In this document: in pieces, positions 17,880 through 28,525 of the stretch
How the letters are laid out: every line of letters starts with the position of its first letter
How positions within the stretch are numbered: the first letter of the stretch is position 1
NCBI RefSeq assembly: GCF_014750655.1
Contig: NZ_JABBXD010000017.1
Location: 1 to 53,150, forward strand
Length of the DNA stretch: 53,150 bases
Direction: 5' to 3'
Source: Salinimonas profundi
GTDB taxonomy: Bacteria > Pseudomonadota > Gammaproteobacteria > Enterobacterales > Alteromonadaceae
The notes under the pieces: generated by a model
Told to the model about the DNA's origin: nothing
Database searches by the model: none
What the model saw: the letters and a program-made list of their open reading frames with translations, nothing else
Program-made: the position numbers and the translations under genes

Positions 17880-18044
17880 AGACTAATTCACTCTTGCTTC
17901 TTTGCGCGCTATCTTAACATTACGTATTAAGCGGTCACAGTTTGTTATTGACACAGAAACGGTAAATGACTCGTTTAATTTTGCTTCTTTGCTAAACTAT
18001 ACAACTACTTGTAGTCGCAGTAACCCATTTAAGAAAAGCAGTTT

Positions 18045-18461
18045 ATGAAAATGCGTGTTTTACGACACCTCGCGCTGGTGATAGCGTGCGCCCTGACATT
18101 ATGTGCAGCCCCAGCCAGTGCTCAGACCAAAGCCAATTATGCCTACCTGGGCTTAGAGCCGGATATTGTGACGAACTTCATCAGTCCATCGGCACGCAAG
18201 CTTGGTTATGTGCGGGTAACTGTCGAGCTTATGATTAATGATGCTGATCAACTGGAAATCGCTGAGCATCACATGCCGCTGCTGCGTGCCACCGCCATCG
18301 AGATTTTTGGTCAGCAAACAGCGGAAAAGGTGAAATCACTGACAGGGCGAGAGGATATTCGTCTGGCTATCCTAAAGGCCCTGCAAGATCACATGAAGCG
18401 TGAAACCGGTGCTGAAATCATCAAAAATGTTATCTTCACCAAGTATTTATATCACACCTAA
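18045..18461 (+). CDS. FliL-like protein with a cleavable-type signal peptide
   Basis: The protein has 138 residues. The N-terminus ends LCAAPASAQ, which looks like a cleaved signal peptide; true FliL has a membrane anchor. The rest matches the FliL periplasmic domain: YLGLEPDIVTNFISPSARKLGYVRVTVELMI, then HHMPLLRATAIEIFG and a final VIFTKYLY. FliL is a stomatin-like partner of the flagellar stator. The gene stands alone, away from flagellar clusters, so it may be a paralogue with another partner. It overlaps the end of glpG by four bases, convergently. Confidence 0.75.
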   Translation: MKMRVLRHLALVIACALTLCAAPASAQTKANYAYLGLEPDIVTNFISPSARKLGYVRVTVELMINDADQLEIAEHHMPLLRATAIEIFGQQTAEKVKSLTGREDIRLAILKALQDHMKRETGAEIIKNVIFTKYLYHT

Positions 18462-19312
18462 GCAGGCTTGCGGCGCCCGCTGACCATTGCCAGCAGTGCC
18501 GCCAGCAGACATCCGCTGATAAGCCCTACCAGATGCGCGGTATTAGCCATATTGACCCACAGGATGTCGGCATAGCCAATGACCAGCCACACCAGCATGA
18601 ATCCGACTATCGCGCGCGGCAGTGTCATTCCCCAGGACGGCTTTAACCATCCCAGCCACCAGATAAAGCCCAGCAGCGCGTACACCACACCAGACATGCC
18701 GCCAAAATTCGGGCCGCTGATAAGCAACTGTCCGACGTTAGAGGCAATCGCTGAGACGACAAAGACCAGCAATAGCATAGACACACCCAGGGTGCGCTCA
18801 ATCTGCGCGCCCAGCGTTGCCCACCACAGCAGGTTAAACACAAAATGCAGCGCACTGAAGTGCAAAAATACCGGGCCAATCAAGCGCCACCATTCATGGT
18901 TGTTAAGCAGTACGCCCAGCGGCTGCATGGTTAGACCCTGATAAATCGCAGGGAACAGCCCAAGCAATGACAACCCGTAGGTTAATGTGCACAGAATGAA
19001 GATGATCGTCGTGAACGGTGCATGTCTGGCATTATCGATTAACTTATTCCGGATGATTCCGCCCTTGCCGGGCAGATTGATTTGCTCGCCGGTTTGCCAC
19101 GCCGCCTGCTGATAGCGTGGATGATTCGGCTCCCGGATAAACGCTTCGCAAATGAGTTTGACCTGTGCCAGGTCTGTTTCACTGTCCAGGCTGATTTGAT
19201 AAGTGCCATCTGATAATGGCGTAACACTGGCGGGATGCCCCTGCCTGACCAGGTAATTGGCCAGCAGATGTGCATACTTCTTTTCGCGAAGCGCGATGAT
19301 AGGTTGTGACAC
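18458..19312 (-). CDS. glpG: Rhomboid intramembrane serine protease GlpG
   Basis: The protein has 284 residues. An N-terminal cytoplasmic domain (about 1–75) precedes a six-helix rhomboid core. The catalytic pair is seen as S207 in GGMSGVVYAL and H260 in MANTAHLVGL. L1-loop residues WWRLIGPVFLHFSALH fit the family. It cleaves transmembrane substrates in the inner membrane. The start is GTG, one base past the stop of glpE, keeping the glpE–glpG order of enterobacteria. Confidence 0.93.
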   Translation of the reverse strand: MSQPIIALREKKYAHLLANYLVRQGHPASVTPLSDGTYQISLDSETDLAQVKLICEAFIREPNHPRYQQAAWQTGEQINLPGKGGIIRNKLIDNARHAPFTTIIFILCTLTYGLSLLGLFPAIYQGLTMQPLGVLLNNHEWWRLIGPVFLHFSALHFVFNLLWWATLGAQIERTLGVSMLLLVFVVSAIASNVGQLLISGPNFGGMSGVVYALLGFIWWLGWLKPSWGMTLPRAIVGFMLVWLVIGYADILWVNMANTAHLVGLISGCLLAALLAMVSGRRKPA

Positions 19313-19313
19313 G

Positions 19314-19625
19314 TTATTCAGTTACCACAGGCTGTGATTGTTTCCAGGCTTCAAAGCCGCCATCCATACTGTACACGTCTTTAAAACCCTGATTGGCGAT
19401 AACGTTCGCAGCCTGCTGACTACTGATTCCGTGATAACACACCACGACAACGGCCTGTTCGCTATCAGTCTGCTCAATAAACTCTGCAAAATTATCATTA
19501 TTAAGCTGGGTTGCCTGTGGCATGTGACCAGCAGCGAACGAGTTGGGATCGCGGATATCCACGACCCGGTAAGCGGACATATTTTCAGCTACGTCCTGCA
19601 CGCTAATGTGCTTAAATTCCGACAT
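19314..19625 (-). CDS. glpE: Thiosulfate sulfurtransferase GlpE
   Basis: This 103-residue single-domain rhodanese has the active-site loop CYHGISSQ, with the cysteine that accepts sulfur. VVDIRDPNSFAAGHMPQA is the standard rhodanese entry motif. It transfers sulfur from thiosulfate to cyanide or thioredoxin in vitro. It lies 6 bases downstream of tdh and 1 base upstream of glpG, so kbl–tdh–glpE–glpG could be one transcript here. Confidence 0.93.
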   Translation of the reverse strand: MSEFKHISVQDVAENMSAYRVVDIRDPNSFAAGHMPQATQLNNDNFAEFIEQTDSEQAVVVVCYHGISSQQAANVIANQGFKDVYSMDGGFEAWKQSQPVVTE

Positions 19626-19631
19626 AAACCT

Positions 19632-20654
19632 CTACCAGTTTAAAATGACTTTACCCGACTCACCTGAGCCCATTTGATCGAAGCCTTTCTGGAAATCTTC
19701 AATATCAAACTGATGGGTTATGACCGGTGACAAATCCAGGCCACTTTGCAGTAACGAGGCCATTTTGTACCAGGTCTCAAACATTTCCCGACCATAGATA
19801 CCTTTCACCACCAGCCCTTTAAAGATGACCTGATTCCAGTCAATGGCAACATCCGAAGGCGGGATACCCAGCATAGCGATTTTGCCACCATTGTTCATCT
19901 TATCCAGCATATCGCGGAATGCCGATGGCACGCCGGACATCTCAAGACCGACGTCGAAGCCTTCTGTCATGCCGACTTCAGCCATCACATCTTTCAAATC
20001 TTCTTTACTGACATCCACGGTGCGCGTAGCGCCCATTTTTTTGGCCAGTTCCAGACGGTACGGATTGATATCCGTGATAACCACGTGGCGCGCACCCACA
20101 TGACGGGCAACCGCTGCCGCCATTGCGCCGATGGGGCCAGCCCCGGTGATCAGCACATCCTCGCCCACCAGATCAAATGACAGCGCAGTATGCACTGCGT
20201 TGCCGAACGGGTCGAAGATAGATGCCAGTTCATCGCTGATATTGTCAGGGATTTTAAATGCATTAAACGCAGGAATGACCAGATATTCGGCGAACGCGCC
20301 GGGGCGGTTTACACCTACACCGGTGGTATTACGGCACAGGTGACGACGCCCGGCACGACAATTGCGGCAATGCCCACAGGTAATGTGTCCTTCACCGGAA
20401 ACACGATCGCCAATCTCGAACCCGCGTACTTCCTGGCCCATACCAACCACTTCGCCAACATATTCATGGCCAACCACCATGGGCACAGGAATGGTCTGTT
20501 GTGACCATTCATCCCAATTGTAGATATGCATGTCGGTACCACAGATAGCGGTTTTACGAATCTTAATGAGCAGATCGTTATGACCGACTTCCGGCTCAGG
20601 TGTATCCTGCAGCCAAATGCCTTTTTCGCGTTTAGCTTTTACCAGTGACTTCAT
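19632..20654 (-). CDS. tdh: L-threonine 3-dehydrogenase
   Basis: The protein has 340 residues. It is a zinc medium-chain dehydrogenase with catalytic-site [23 protein letters not shown] and the structural zinc cysteines [15 protein letters not shown]. The NAD site is [15 protein letters not shown]. It oxidises threonine to 2-amino-3-ketobutyrate, which Kbl then splits. Its ATG overlaps the kbl stop (ATGA), so translation is coupled. Confidence 0.97.
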   Translation of the reverse strand: MKSLVKAKREKGIWLQDTPEPEVGHNDLLIKIRKTAICGTDMHIYNWDEWSQQTIPVPMVVGHEYVGEVVGMGQEVRGFEIGDRVSGEGHITCGHCRNCRAGRRHLCRNTTGVGVNRPGAFAEYLVIPAFNAFKIPDNISDELASIFDPFGNAVHTALSFDLVGEDVLITGAGPIGAMAAAVARHVGARHVVITDINPYRLELAKKMGATRTVDVSKEDLKDVMAEVGMTEGFDVGLEMSGVPSAFRDMLDKMNNGGKIAMLGIPPSDVAIDWNQVIFKGLVVKGIYGREMFETWYKMASLLQSGLDLSPVITHQFDIEDFQKGFDQMGSGESGKVILNW

Positions 20655-21844
20655 TTGATCACTCCCATCTCACGCCCGACTTCGATAAACGCATCAACCG
20701 CTTTATCAACATGCTCAATACTGTGGCCTGCTGACATCTGCGTGCGAATACGCGCTTCACCCTTAGGCACAACCGGATAAGAAAAACCGATAACATAGAT
20801 GCCTTTTTCAAGCAGTTTATCTGCCATTTCACTGGCTTTTTTCGCATCGCCAAGCATAACCGGAATAATCGCGTGGTCTTTACCGGCCAGAGTAAAGCCA
20901 GCCTCTTCCATACGCTGTCTGAAGTGCGACGCGTTTTTCCACAGCTGTTCACGCAAATCATGACCGTTGGCCATCATATCAAACACTTTCAGCGATGCAG
21001 ACACAATAGGTGGCGCCACAGAGTTAGAGAACAGATACGGACGTGAACGCTGACGCAGCCATTCAACAATTTCTTTTTTCCCTGAGGTGTAACCGCCGGA
21101 TGCGCCGCCCAGCGCCTTACCTAATGTACCGGTAAGAATATCGACGCGATCCAGCACCTCACAATATTCATGACTGCCGCGACCATTCTCACCTAAGAAA
21201 CCGGTGGCGTGACAATCATCGACCATCACCAGTGCATCATGTTTGTCAGCCAGATCACAAATGCCTTTGAGGTTGGCAATTACGCCGTCCATGCTGAACA
21301 CGCCATCAGTGGCAATCACCTTAAAGCGCGCGCCATCTGCAGTCGCCTGCTTTAACTGGTCTTCCAGCGCTTCCATATCGTTATTGGCATAGCGGTAGCG
21401 TTTTGCTTTGGATAAACGCACCCCATCAATGATACTGGCATGATTAAGCGCATCTGAGATGATGGCGTCCTCAGGCCCTAAAATGGTTTCAAACAGGCCG
21501 CCGTTGGCATCAAAGCATGATGGATACAAAATGGTATCTTCGGTACCCAGAAAATCACTGATTTTTGTTTCAAGCTGCTTGTGGATGTCCTGGGTGCCGC
21601 AGATAAAACGCACCGACGCGACACCAAAGCCGTGACTATCAAGCCCGTCTTTGGCGGCAGACACTAAATCAGGGTGATTGGCCAGTCCAAGGTAGTTATT
21701 CGCACAAAAATTAATTACGTGGTCATTGCCCACTTCAATATCTGCTTTTTGTTGCGAGGTAATAACTCGCTCTTTTTTATACAGGCCGTCTTCTTTAACC
21801 TGCTCTATCTGCGAGCGTAAATGTGCAATAAATGCCTCAGACAT
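20651..21844 (-). CDS. kbl: 2-amino-3-ketobutyrate coenzyme A ligase
   Basis: This 397-residue PLP enzyme of the α-oxoamine synthase family has [29 protein letters not shown] (PLP ring contact) and [13 protein letters not shown], with the Schiff-base lysine in LGKA. It converts 2-amino-3-ketobutyrate and CoA into glycine and acetyl-CoA. The ATG at 21844 is chosen because GGAG lies about 6 bases before it; an ATG four codons earlier has no site. It is the first gene of kbl–tdh. Confidence 0.96.
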   Translation of the reverse strand: MSEAFIAHLRSQIEQVKEDGLYKKERVITSQQKADIEVGNDHVINFCANNYLGLANHPDLVSAAKDGLDSHGFGVASVRFICGTQDIHKQLETKISDFLGTEDTILYPSCFDANGGLFETILGPEDAIISDALNHASIIDGVRLSKAKRYRYANNDMEALEDQLKQATADGARFKVIATDGVFSMDGVIANLKGICDLADKHDALVMVDDCHATGFLGENGRGSHEYCEVLDRVDILTGTLGKALGGASGGYTSGKKEIVEWLRQRSRPYLFSNSVAPPIVSASLKVFDMMANGHDLREQLWKNASHFRQRMEEAGFTLAGKDHAIIPVMLGDAKKASEMADKLLEKGIYVIGFSYPVVPKGEARIRTQMSAGHSIEHVDKAVDAFIEVGREMGVIK

Positions 21845-21976
21845 GCTTATCTCCATTGAGAAAATAAAAGCGTCATTTTAAAGAATGCGGGAGGAAGGGT
21901 ACACTCTTTCCGTGTTTGTGACGGGTGACGATAAATTTAATTGTAAATAATTCGCCACACCTTAACGGTTTACAGA

Positions 21977-24418
21977 CTATGGCGCATCTTTTTTCCATAC
22001 ACCCTGATGCAGATTTTTGTTCAGTTCCTCCCACAATGCAGCTTCAGGGATCGGCGGACTGAACAGGTAACCCTGGCCCTGATGACAACCAAAACCGGTC
22101 AGCATGTCGAACTGCTCCTCGGTCTCGATACCTTCGGCAATAACGGTCAGCCCCATCCCCTTCACCATTGAAATGGTTGAAGAGACAATACTGCGGTCAT
22201 CCGCGCTTTCTACCATGCCTGACACGAAGGAACGGTCGACCTTGATGTAGTCCGCCGGTAAGGCTTTTAAGTAGCCCAGTGACGAATACCCGGTACCAAA
22301 ATCATCAATCGCGATAAGACAGCCCATTGCCCGAATCGTTTCCAGGGTGGCAGTAGCCCGGTTCATATCTGCCACCAGCGCGGTCTCTGTCAGTTCCAAC
22401 TCAACATTCTCAGCCGATACATTGTGATACGCAATCTGTTGCTCAAGATAAGCCGGTAAGGAATGGTCAAGAAACTGTGCCGCCGATACATTGATGGCGA
22501 TTTTCACATCGGTATAGCCTTTGGCATGTAGCTGAGCCAGCTTACACAGCGATTGTGAAATCACCCAGTAATCAATGGTCATCATCAGTGATGTGTTTTC
22601 CAGCAGCGGGATAAACTCGGCCGGGGAGATAAAGCCTTTCTCCGGATGGTTCCAGCGAATCAGTGCTTCCATTCCCACCAGTTTGCGCGATGGCATTTCC
22701 ACCTGCGGTTGCAGCGCCAGCGAGAAGTGACCCTGGCTTAGCCCGATGCGCGCATCATTTTCCAGCTCTACCCGCCGCATCACTTTCTGGTGCATGGTTT
22801 TATCAAAGATACAGTACGCAGAGCCACTTTGTGCTTTAGCCTCATACATCGCGATGTCGGCATGGCGCAATAAATCTACTGCGCTGATATCACCGGTGTC
22901 GGTAAAGGCGATACCGATGCTCAACGATATATAAAACTGATGTGAATCGAACTGAATTGGCGCATCAAAGGCCCGCAACAACTTGCTGGCAACCACCTCT
23001 AACTGCGCGCGGTTTTCAACACCCGACAGCAATATCACAAATTCATCGCCGCCAAATCGGGCAGCCAGATCGCTGTCGCGCAGTGGCGCAGAGAGGCGTG
23101 ATGCAGCCGCTTTAATAAGCTTATCGCCCACATCATGCCCGTGAATATCATTAATGCGCTTGAAGTCATCCATATCCAGGAACAATACCGCCATCGGCTT
23201 GGCGTTGCGGGTACGGAACGAGACTTCCTTCTCCATCTGAAACATCAGCATATTGCGATTCGGAAGCCCGGTCAGCACATCGAACATCGCCATATTTTCA
23301 AGCTTGGCGGTGGTTTCGTTCATCTTGGTGTCAACGCGTTCCAGCTCGACAGCCAGATTACTGGCTGCGGTTTCCAGGACATCAAGCTCGTCGGGCAGAC
23401 GTTTCGCGGCAAAGTTTACATGTTGCGTGGAGGCACGCTTAAACTCATCGTAGCGATGCTCGGCGAGCAGTGGTAAACGCCAGCTCAGGGCAATCAGCTT
23501 TTTACGCGAGCGATTGAGAATAAAGTAAAACAGCAGCGCAAAAACAGCCAGTGTGATAAGAGCACTGCCTACAACCCAGTCCTGATAGTTTCGGGCTGAC
23601 ATGACCTGTCGGGTTATGTCGCGGGTAAATAGTATGTAGCTGTCAGGTAGTCGTCCGTCCAGTACAGGTAACAGGCTGACCAGCATCAGCCGGTTATCGT
23701 AGTCGATACGACTTCCCTGCGCGATGAGGCTCTCGATGGTTGTATCCTGCGGCAGCTGACGCAAAATCTTACTGACATGCGCTTTGTTTGAGGCAGATAA
23801 ACGGCTGATCACTTCCATAGACGCTGCCTTTTGCTCGCCTCTGACGATGGCAATACGCTCGACATCAGCAAAACGTGATAGCAGCGCCACCAGCTCCTGC
23901 GTGCCTGAGGAGAAAACCAGCACCGCCGGGTCGTCATCCTGCACCATGACCGGAATCGCCACATAGCGTCGGCAAAGGTGTTCACAGGACGTGGTCATCT
24001 GCGGACGCAGATCAGTAAAGGCCTGCTGACGCATGGTTGCCACAAAACCGGGCATCTCGGACGCCTCACCATGCATAAGTGTGCCCGCGGCTGAAAACAG
24101 CCAGATATTGTCTACCTGCAGGTAAACTTCCAGGGATGCCCTGGCACCCTCAATAGAGCTGGTCAGCTCCTTAAGCGTGGCAGGTCTGCCACCTTTGGTC
24201 CGCGGGAATGTTTCTGCCCACAGCTGAATGCGGTCATCCAGCAGCGTATTGAGCAACTGATACCGGCGCATGTTCAGCTGCTGCATCGCCTGATGCTGCG
24301 TTTCAATGGCATTGTTTGACTGCTGAATTAACAGCGAGCTAATAAGCGCCGTGATACTTGCCATCATCAGCAGGACCAGCAGCATCACTTTTGTCAGAAA
24401 CGACAGCTTTACCTGCAT
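21977..24418 (-). CDS. Membrane-bound GGDEF–EAL protein with periplasmic sensor
   Basis: The protein has 813 residues. A first helix (about 7–30) and a second (about 275–300) enclose a periplasmic sensor of about 240 residues with several cysteines (TTSCEHLCRRY). The cytoplasmic part has a short linker, a GGDEF domain (RFGGDEFVILL near 455, with RDSD inhibitory site) and an EAL domain with intact EALIRW, NVSAAQF, ELTET, DDFGTGYSSL and AEGIETEEQ. Both activities look possible and phosphodiesterase activity is likely. The ATG at 24418 sits just after the stop of the upstream beta-barrel gene, so the two are coupled. It is the last gene of a three-gene operon. Confidence 0.88.
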   Translation of the reverse strand: MQVKLSFLTKVMLLVLLMMASITALISSLLIQQSNNAIETQHQAMQQLNMRRYQLLNTLLDDRIQLWAETFPRTKGGRPATLKELTSSIEGARASLEVYLQVDNIWLFSAAGTLMHGEASEMPGFVATMRQQAFTDLRPQMTTSCEHLCRRYVAIPVMVQDDDPAVLVFSSGTQELVALLSRFADVERIAIVRGEQKAASMEVISRLSASNKAHVSKILRQLPQDTTIESLIAQGSRIDYDNRLMLVSLLPVLDGRLPDSYILFTRDITRQVMSARNYQDWVVGSALITLAVFALLFYFILNRSRKKLIALSWRLPLLAEHRYDEFKRASTQHVNFAAKRLPDELDVLETAASNLAVELERVDTKMNETTAKLENMAMFDVLTGLPNRNMLMFQMEKEVSFRTRNAKPMAVLFLDMDDFKRINDIHGHDVGDKLIKAAASRLSAPLRDSDLAARFGGDEFVILLSGVENRAQLEVVASKLLRAFDAPIQFDSHQFYISLSIGIAFTDTGDISAVDLLRHADIAMYEAKAQSGSAYCIFDKTMHQKVMRRVELENDARIGLSQGHFSLALQPQVEMPSRKLVGMEALIRWNHPEKGFISPAEFIPLLENTSLMMTIDYWVISQSLCKLAQLHAKGYTDVKIAINVSAAQFLDHSLPAYLEQQIAYHNVSAENVELELTETALVADMNRATATLETIRAMGCLIAIDDFGTGYSSLGYLKALPADYIKVDRSFVSGMVESADDRSIVSSTISMVKGMGLTVIAEGIETEEQFDMLTGFGCHQGQGYLFSPPIPEAALWEELNKNLHQGVWKKDAP

Positions 24419-24420
24419 AA

Positions 24421-25590
24421 CTAAAACCAGTACATCAGTTGCACTGCCCACATCCTCCAGTGCTTATCTACATTTGTGGCAGTTCGCGGCAAAATACGAC
24501 TGGTAGCGCGAGCGGCCCCCTCTACCCAATGATGTTCGGCCTGTAACCGCCAGTTTGGAGCGATATTCCATCTGGCGCCGACGGCATAGGTTCGGGAATA
24601 TCCGTAGTAAGCAGGGACGAGACCACCGCTCATCGCAGAAAGTGCGTGTCCGTCGGGGTCATCTCTGTCCAGCGTGTAGGTATCGTAACTGGCCAGCGCG
24701 CTAAAGTCTCTGTTAAACAGATAGCGTGCCTGCACATAACCGCCCTCACCGGTGCGGTCGGTTACAAAGGTAGGCGCGTATGCACCTGAATCTCGTCGGG
24801 ATTCTATCACCCATTCAGCACTCAGCTCCCAGAATTCACTGAAATAAATGCCCGAGAACACAATACGCTCTATTTCGCTTTTGCCGTTAAAAAACGATTC
24901 CTGTGGTGCAGCATCATAGCGAAAATCTGAGCTGAGCCAACTGGCTCCCAGTCGCCAGTTATAAGACGGTGGTTGATAAAACACACTGAACTGATGGACA
25001 TAGTCCTGTTTTACCTCACCTTGAGCATCCGGGCCCAAAAACGCTTCAGTGTCGTCATCATCAAGGGGGGATTTACCGTAACTCCAGTTGACTTCCCACA
25101 CCCCACTGGCATTACTGCGCGTTGATTGTATGCTTATACCGTCGCTGCCCAGTGCAATATCCCGGGAGCCATCAAAATACACAGACTGTGGCAAAATAGC
25201 AGTGGCCCGGGTGTGGGGAACATCGCGGCTGGCAGAGTACAGCCAGTGACGGTTTTTGAAGCGCCCAAGATGAACATGGGTGGACCAGTTCGCAATATGC
25301 GGCGCTGCCCAGTCGATAAACAGGTAGTCGACCCTGCCACCTGACTCATAACGGTTTCCGCCATTGAGGTAATTCAGCTGGCCCACCAGAGCAAGCTGAT
25401 CCTGTATTTGCCAGCGCCCATTAATCCCGATTTCGGTCAGGTCGGTTGTTATATCATTGTTGTCAGTCAGATAGTCGCTATCAACTGATTGTGTAAGACC
25501 CTGCGAAACATAGCCGTGCCATTGTACTTGTTGCACTTCCTGAGCCTGTGCGCAGAGTGAGAAGAGAGAAAGAAAAAACAGCCGTTTCAT
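24421..25590 (-). CDS. Outer-membrane beta-barrel protein (porin-like)
   Basis: The protein has 389 residues with a signal peptide (ends SLCAQAQ), alternating aromatic/hydrophobic strands throughout, and a C-terminal MYWF. A terminal Phe is the BAM-recognised end of outer-membrane barrels. The opening WHGYVSQGLTQSVDSDYL resembles barrels encoded beside phosphate-binding-like proteins. Its start overlaps the stop of the upstream binding-protein gene by four bases, and it is followed directly by the GGDEF–EAL gene. Substrate is unknown. It may act with its neighbours to present a ligand to the periplasmic sensor (inference). Confidence 0.75.
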   Translation of the reverse strand: MKRLFFLSLFSLCAQAQEVQQVQWHGYVSQGLTQSVDSDYLTDNNDITTDLTEIGINGRWQIQDQLALVGQLNYLNGGNRYESGGRVDYLFIDWAAPHIANWSTHVHLGRFKNRHWLYSASRDVPHTRATAILPQSVYFDGSRDIALGSDGISIQSTRSNASGVWEVNWSYGKSPLDDDDTEAFLGPDAQGEVKQDYVHQFSVFYQPPSYNWRLGASWLSSDFRYDAAPQESFFNGKSEIERIVFSGIYFSEFWELSAEWVIESRRDSGAYAPTFVTDRTGEGGYVQARYLFNRDFSALASYDTYTLDRDDPDGHALSAMSGGLVPAYYGYSRTYAVGARWNIAPNWRLQAEHHWVEGAARATSRILPRTATNVDKHWRMWAVQLMYWF

Positions 25591-26090
25591 TGCGGGTCGA
25601 CCTTATCTTGCCGTTGTTGTAGTAGTTCTTCGCTGGCGTAGCCCACCGCGCCCGGAGTGGCTTTTACTGCGTCGATAAGTGCTTCCTGAGAGGGCACAAC
25701 TTTTGGTGCGTCACCCTGCCCGGAATAGATGATTTGGTTCCATATCCGTTCGAGCTGATAGGGAAACATTTGCAGCATCTCGCGACAAAATCGCCGATGC
25801 ACGTCAGATTCCGTTTTCAGAACAAACACATGAATTTTATTACCGTCTTCCCAGTGTTGTTGCCGGGCGGTAAAGATGGAACGTGCTTCTGTTGGAGACA
25901 GGGCTTGCTTGCCCACAGAAGGGTGAAAGACAAACTGAAGGTTATCCTCTGCCGCCCTCGCGGAGGTTGCAGATAACTGAATCATTGTGATCAGCGCAAT
26001 TCCCACCGCGTGACGCACACGTTTCGTAAAAAGTAACCCAAGCAGCCTGGACACCCAGCGCTTCTCCCTGGTTGTGCCGAATTTTCGCAT
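25587..26090 (-). CDS. PstS-like truncated periplasmic binding-domain protein
   Basis: The protein has 167 residues. The long N-terminus (about 46 residues, ending SARAAED) includes a hydrophobic export segment. The mature part resembles the small PBP-like domain related to phosphate-binding PstS: VFHPSVGKQALSPTEARSIFT, then FVLKTESDVHRRFCREMLQM and VKATPGAVGYASEE. It is much shorter than a transport PstS (about 320), so it more likely serves as a sensor or partner protein. It is the first gene of the operon with the barrel and the c-di-GMP enzyme. Confidence 0.65.
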   Translation of the reverse strand: MRKFGTTREKRWVSRLLGLLFTKRVRHAVGIALITMIQLSATSARAAEDNLQFVFHPSVGKQALSPTEARSIFTARQQHWEDGNKIHVFVLKTESDVHRRFCREMLQMFPYQLERIWNQIIYSGQGDAPKVVPSQEALIDAVKATPGAVGYASEELLQQRQDKVDPQ

Positions 26091-26151
26091 TATTTTAAGT
26101 GTAGTTATTGTTTTTGTTTTTGCTTTGCAAACTATCGGCAGCTGGCAGCGC

Positions 26152-27174
26152 TTATTCTATGATCGCCGCCACTTTCGCCCATACCTGCTCCACGGTGATT
26201 AGCGACATGAGATCCTCTCCTTTTGCGCGGGTTCCCCAGCCAAGCTGCTCCCACGACTGTCCTTTTTGCTTTGCGATTACGTCGTCGTAAACCGAAACCA
26301 CATTGTGTAAATTATTATAAGGCCCGGTGCGGCGCGGGTTAGAGTGTGCATACAGTCCCACCACCGGCGTACCTTTACAGGCCGCGATATGCGCAGGCCC
26401 GGTATCAGGTGCAATCACCAGCGCAGCGCGGCTTAGCAACGCCGCCATCTGATGCAGACTGGTTTGTCCGATTAAGTCCACCAACACGCTTTGCGCATGC
26501 GCTTTAATCGCATCGCCGGTTTGCCTGTCCAGTGAAGCGGGACCACCACACAACACCACCTGAATACCTCGTTCTGCCAGATTATCCGCGATTTGCGCAT
26601 AGCGCTCCGCCAGCCAGTTCCGCTCGGCTTTACTTGCCGCCGGGCTGATTACCACAAACTTGCCTAACGCCTGGTGCTGCTTCTCTGCCCAGGTAAGCGC
26701 GTCAGGTTCAAGGGGAATATCCCACTGCAATGGTGCTTCGGGCACGCCAAGCTTGTCAGCAAAATCCATAAAGCCTTCAAGAACATGGGCGTGCCTGGAA
26801 GGCGCGACGCGTTCATTGGTAAACCACCAGTGCAGTTCTTTACTGCGCGACCAGTCAAAACCAATACGGCGCTCTGCCTTTATAACCCGGGAAGCCAGAT
26901 TGGCGCGTAATGCCACCTGCATCATCAACAAGGCGTCAAATGTTTCTCCGGCCAGCTCGGCTTTAAGCTTTGTGACCGCCGCCTTCTTCTCTTTTTTATC
27001 GAAAATAATAAACCGGACGTCAGGGATCAGCCGCACCAGTTGGTATTCAATTTTACCGATAACCCAGGTAAGCTGGGCCTGCGGCCAGCGCTGACGAATT
27101 CGGGTGACCATCGCCGCGGCATGGGTAACATCACCGATGGCTGACAGCCGGACCAGACAAATCTTTTTCGTCAA
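26152..27174 (-). CDS. opsX: ADP-heptose:LPS heptosyltransferase I, OpsX type (GT9)
   Basis: The glycosyltransferase family 9 protein has 340 residues. The N-terminus KKICLVRLSAIGDVTHAAAM and LTWVIGKIEYQLV are OpsX-like. APDTGPAHIAACKGTPVVGLYAHSNPRRTGPY holds the ADP-heptose site. It adds the first heptose to Kdo in the LPS inner core on the cytoplasmic face. The start is TTG at 27174, 4 bases after an AGGAAAGG site; a TTG at 27189 lacks one. It is divergent from kdkA, and the pair matches the Haemophilus arrangement of opsX and Kdo kinase. Confidence 0.8.
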   Translation of the reverse strand: MTKKICLVRLSAIGDVTHAAAMVTRIRQRWPQAQLTWVIGKIEYQLVRLIPDVRFIIFDKKEKKAAVTKLKAELAGETFDALLMMQVALRANLASRVIKAERRIGFDWSRSKELHWWFTNERVAPSRHAHVLEGFMDFADKLGVPEAPLQWDIPLEPDALTWAEKQHQALGKFVVISPAASKAERNWLAERYAQIADNLAERGIQVVLCGGPASLDRQTGDAIKAHAQSVLVDLIGQTSLHQMAALLSRAALVIAPDTGPAHIAACKGTPVVGLYAHSNPRRTGPYNNLHNVVSVYDDVIAKQKGQSWEQLGWGTRAKGEDLMSLITVEQVWAKVAAIIE

Positions 27175-27248
27175 TGCGCCTTTCCTCAAACTCTAAAAAG
27201 CTTAAACTAATCATTAGAATAGCGAATCTATCACAACATAAAGCATAT

Positions 27249-27968
27249 ATGGCTATAATACACCATAAATTAGGTATTGGGCATCATACGTTAGTAAATA
27301 CCCACTACTTATCTGATACCGATGTGGCGGTATTTTCACCAGATTACTGGCACAATCGTGATGCCGTCGAAGGCCAGGCAAAGGGGCGTGGAACCACTCT
27401 CTTTGTACAGCCGGATTCACCGCAGCAATGGGTACTTCGTCACTATCGCCGCGGTGGCTTAATCGGCAAGGTGCTTACCGATCAGTTCCTTTACGCAGGC
27501 CTTCATCGAACCCGCCCGTTTATGGAAATGCAGCTGCTTGATTATATGCAGCAGTGTGGACTGAACGTACCCACAGCTATCGGCGCGCAGGTTAAACGCA
27601 CCGGGCTGATTTATCGGGCAGACTTACTGACGTTACGAATTCCGGATGCACAAGACCTACATCATGTGCTATCGGAGCATGCGCTTGATGATGCTACCTG
27701 GCTGGCGGTGGGAAGCGCAGTGAAAAAAATGCATAATACCCAGGTTTACCATCACGATCTGAATGTGCGGAACATCATGCTGGACACGGCAGGTCAGGTG
27801 TGGATTATCGATTTTGATCGATGCGCGAAACGCAATGCCAGTGGCTGGAAGAAAACCAACCTTGAACGTTTGCGTCGCTCATTTGAAAAAGAATCAGGCC
27901 GCAACGCAACCTTTTATTGGGATCAGCATAACTGGAATACCCTGATAACTGGCTACCAGGAAGCTTAA
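27249..27968 (+). CDS. kdkA: 3-deoxy-D-manno-octulosonate (Kdo) kinase
   Basis: This 239-residue KdkA/WaaP-type kinase has GRGTTLFVQ (nucleotide loop), WVLRHYRRGGLIGKV, the catalytic loop YHHDLNVRNIMLD and the metal-binding IDFDRCAKR, and ends with NLERLRRSFEKESGR. It phosphorylates Kdo on lipid IVA in bacteria with a single Kdo in the core, which agrees with the OpsX-type neighbour. The first ATG giving the family start is 27249; its ribosome site is weak. Downstream lies coaD after 65 bases. Confidence 0.92.
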   Translation: MAIIHHKLGIGHHTLVNTHYLSDTDVAVFSPDYWHNRDAVEGQAKGRGTTLFVQPDSPQQWVLRHYRRGGLIGKVLTDQFLYAGLHRTRPFMEMQLLDYMQQCGLNVPTAIGAQVKRTGLIYRADLLTLRIPDAQDLHHVLSEHALDDATWLAVGSAVKKMHNTQVYHHDLNVRNIMLDTAGQVWIIDFDRCAKRNASGWKKTNLERLRRSFEKESGRNATFYWDQHNWNTLITGYQEA

Positions 27969-28000
27969 ACCGCATTGCATCCGCTTTAATTAGTCGGTAG

Positions 28001-28525
<525 letters not shown>

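Noticed and set aside
26660..27094. Open frame of 144 residues on the plus strand
   Set aside because: It lies opposite the opsX-like gene, with Ser/Arg-rich shadow composition.
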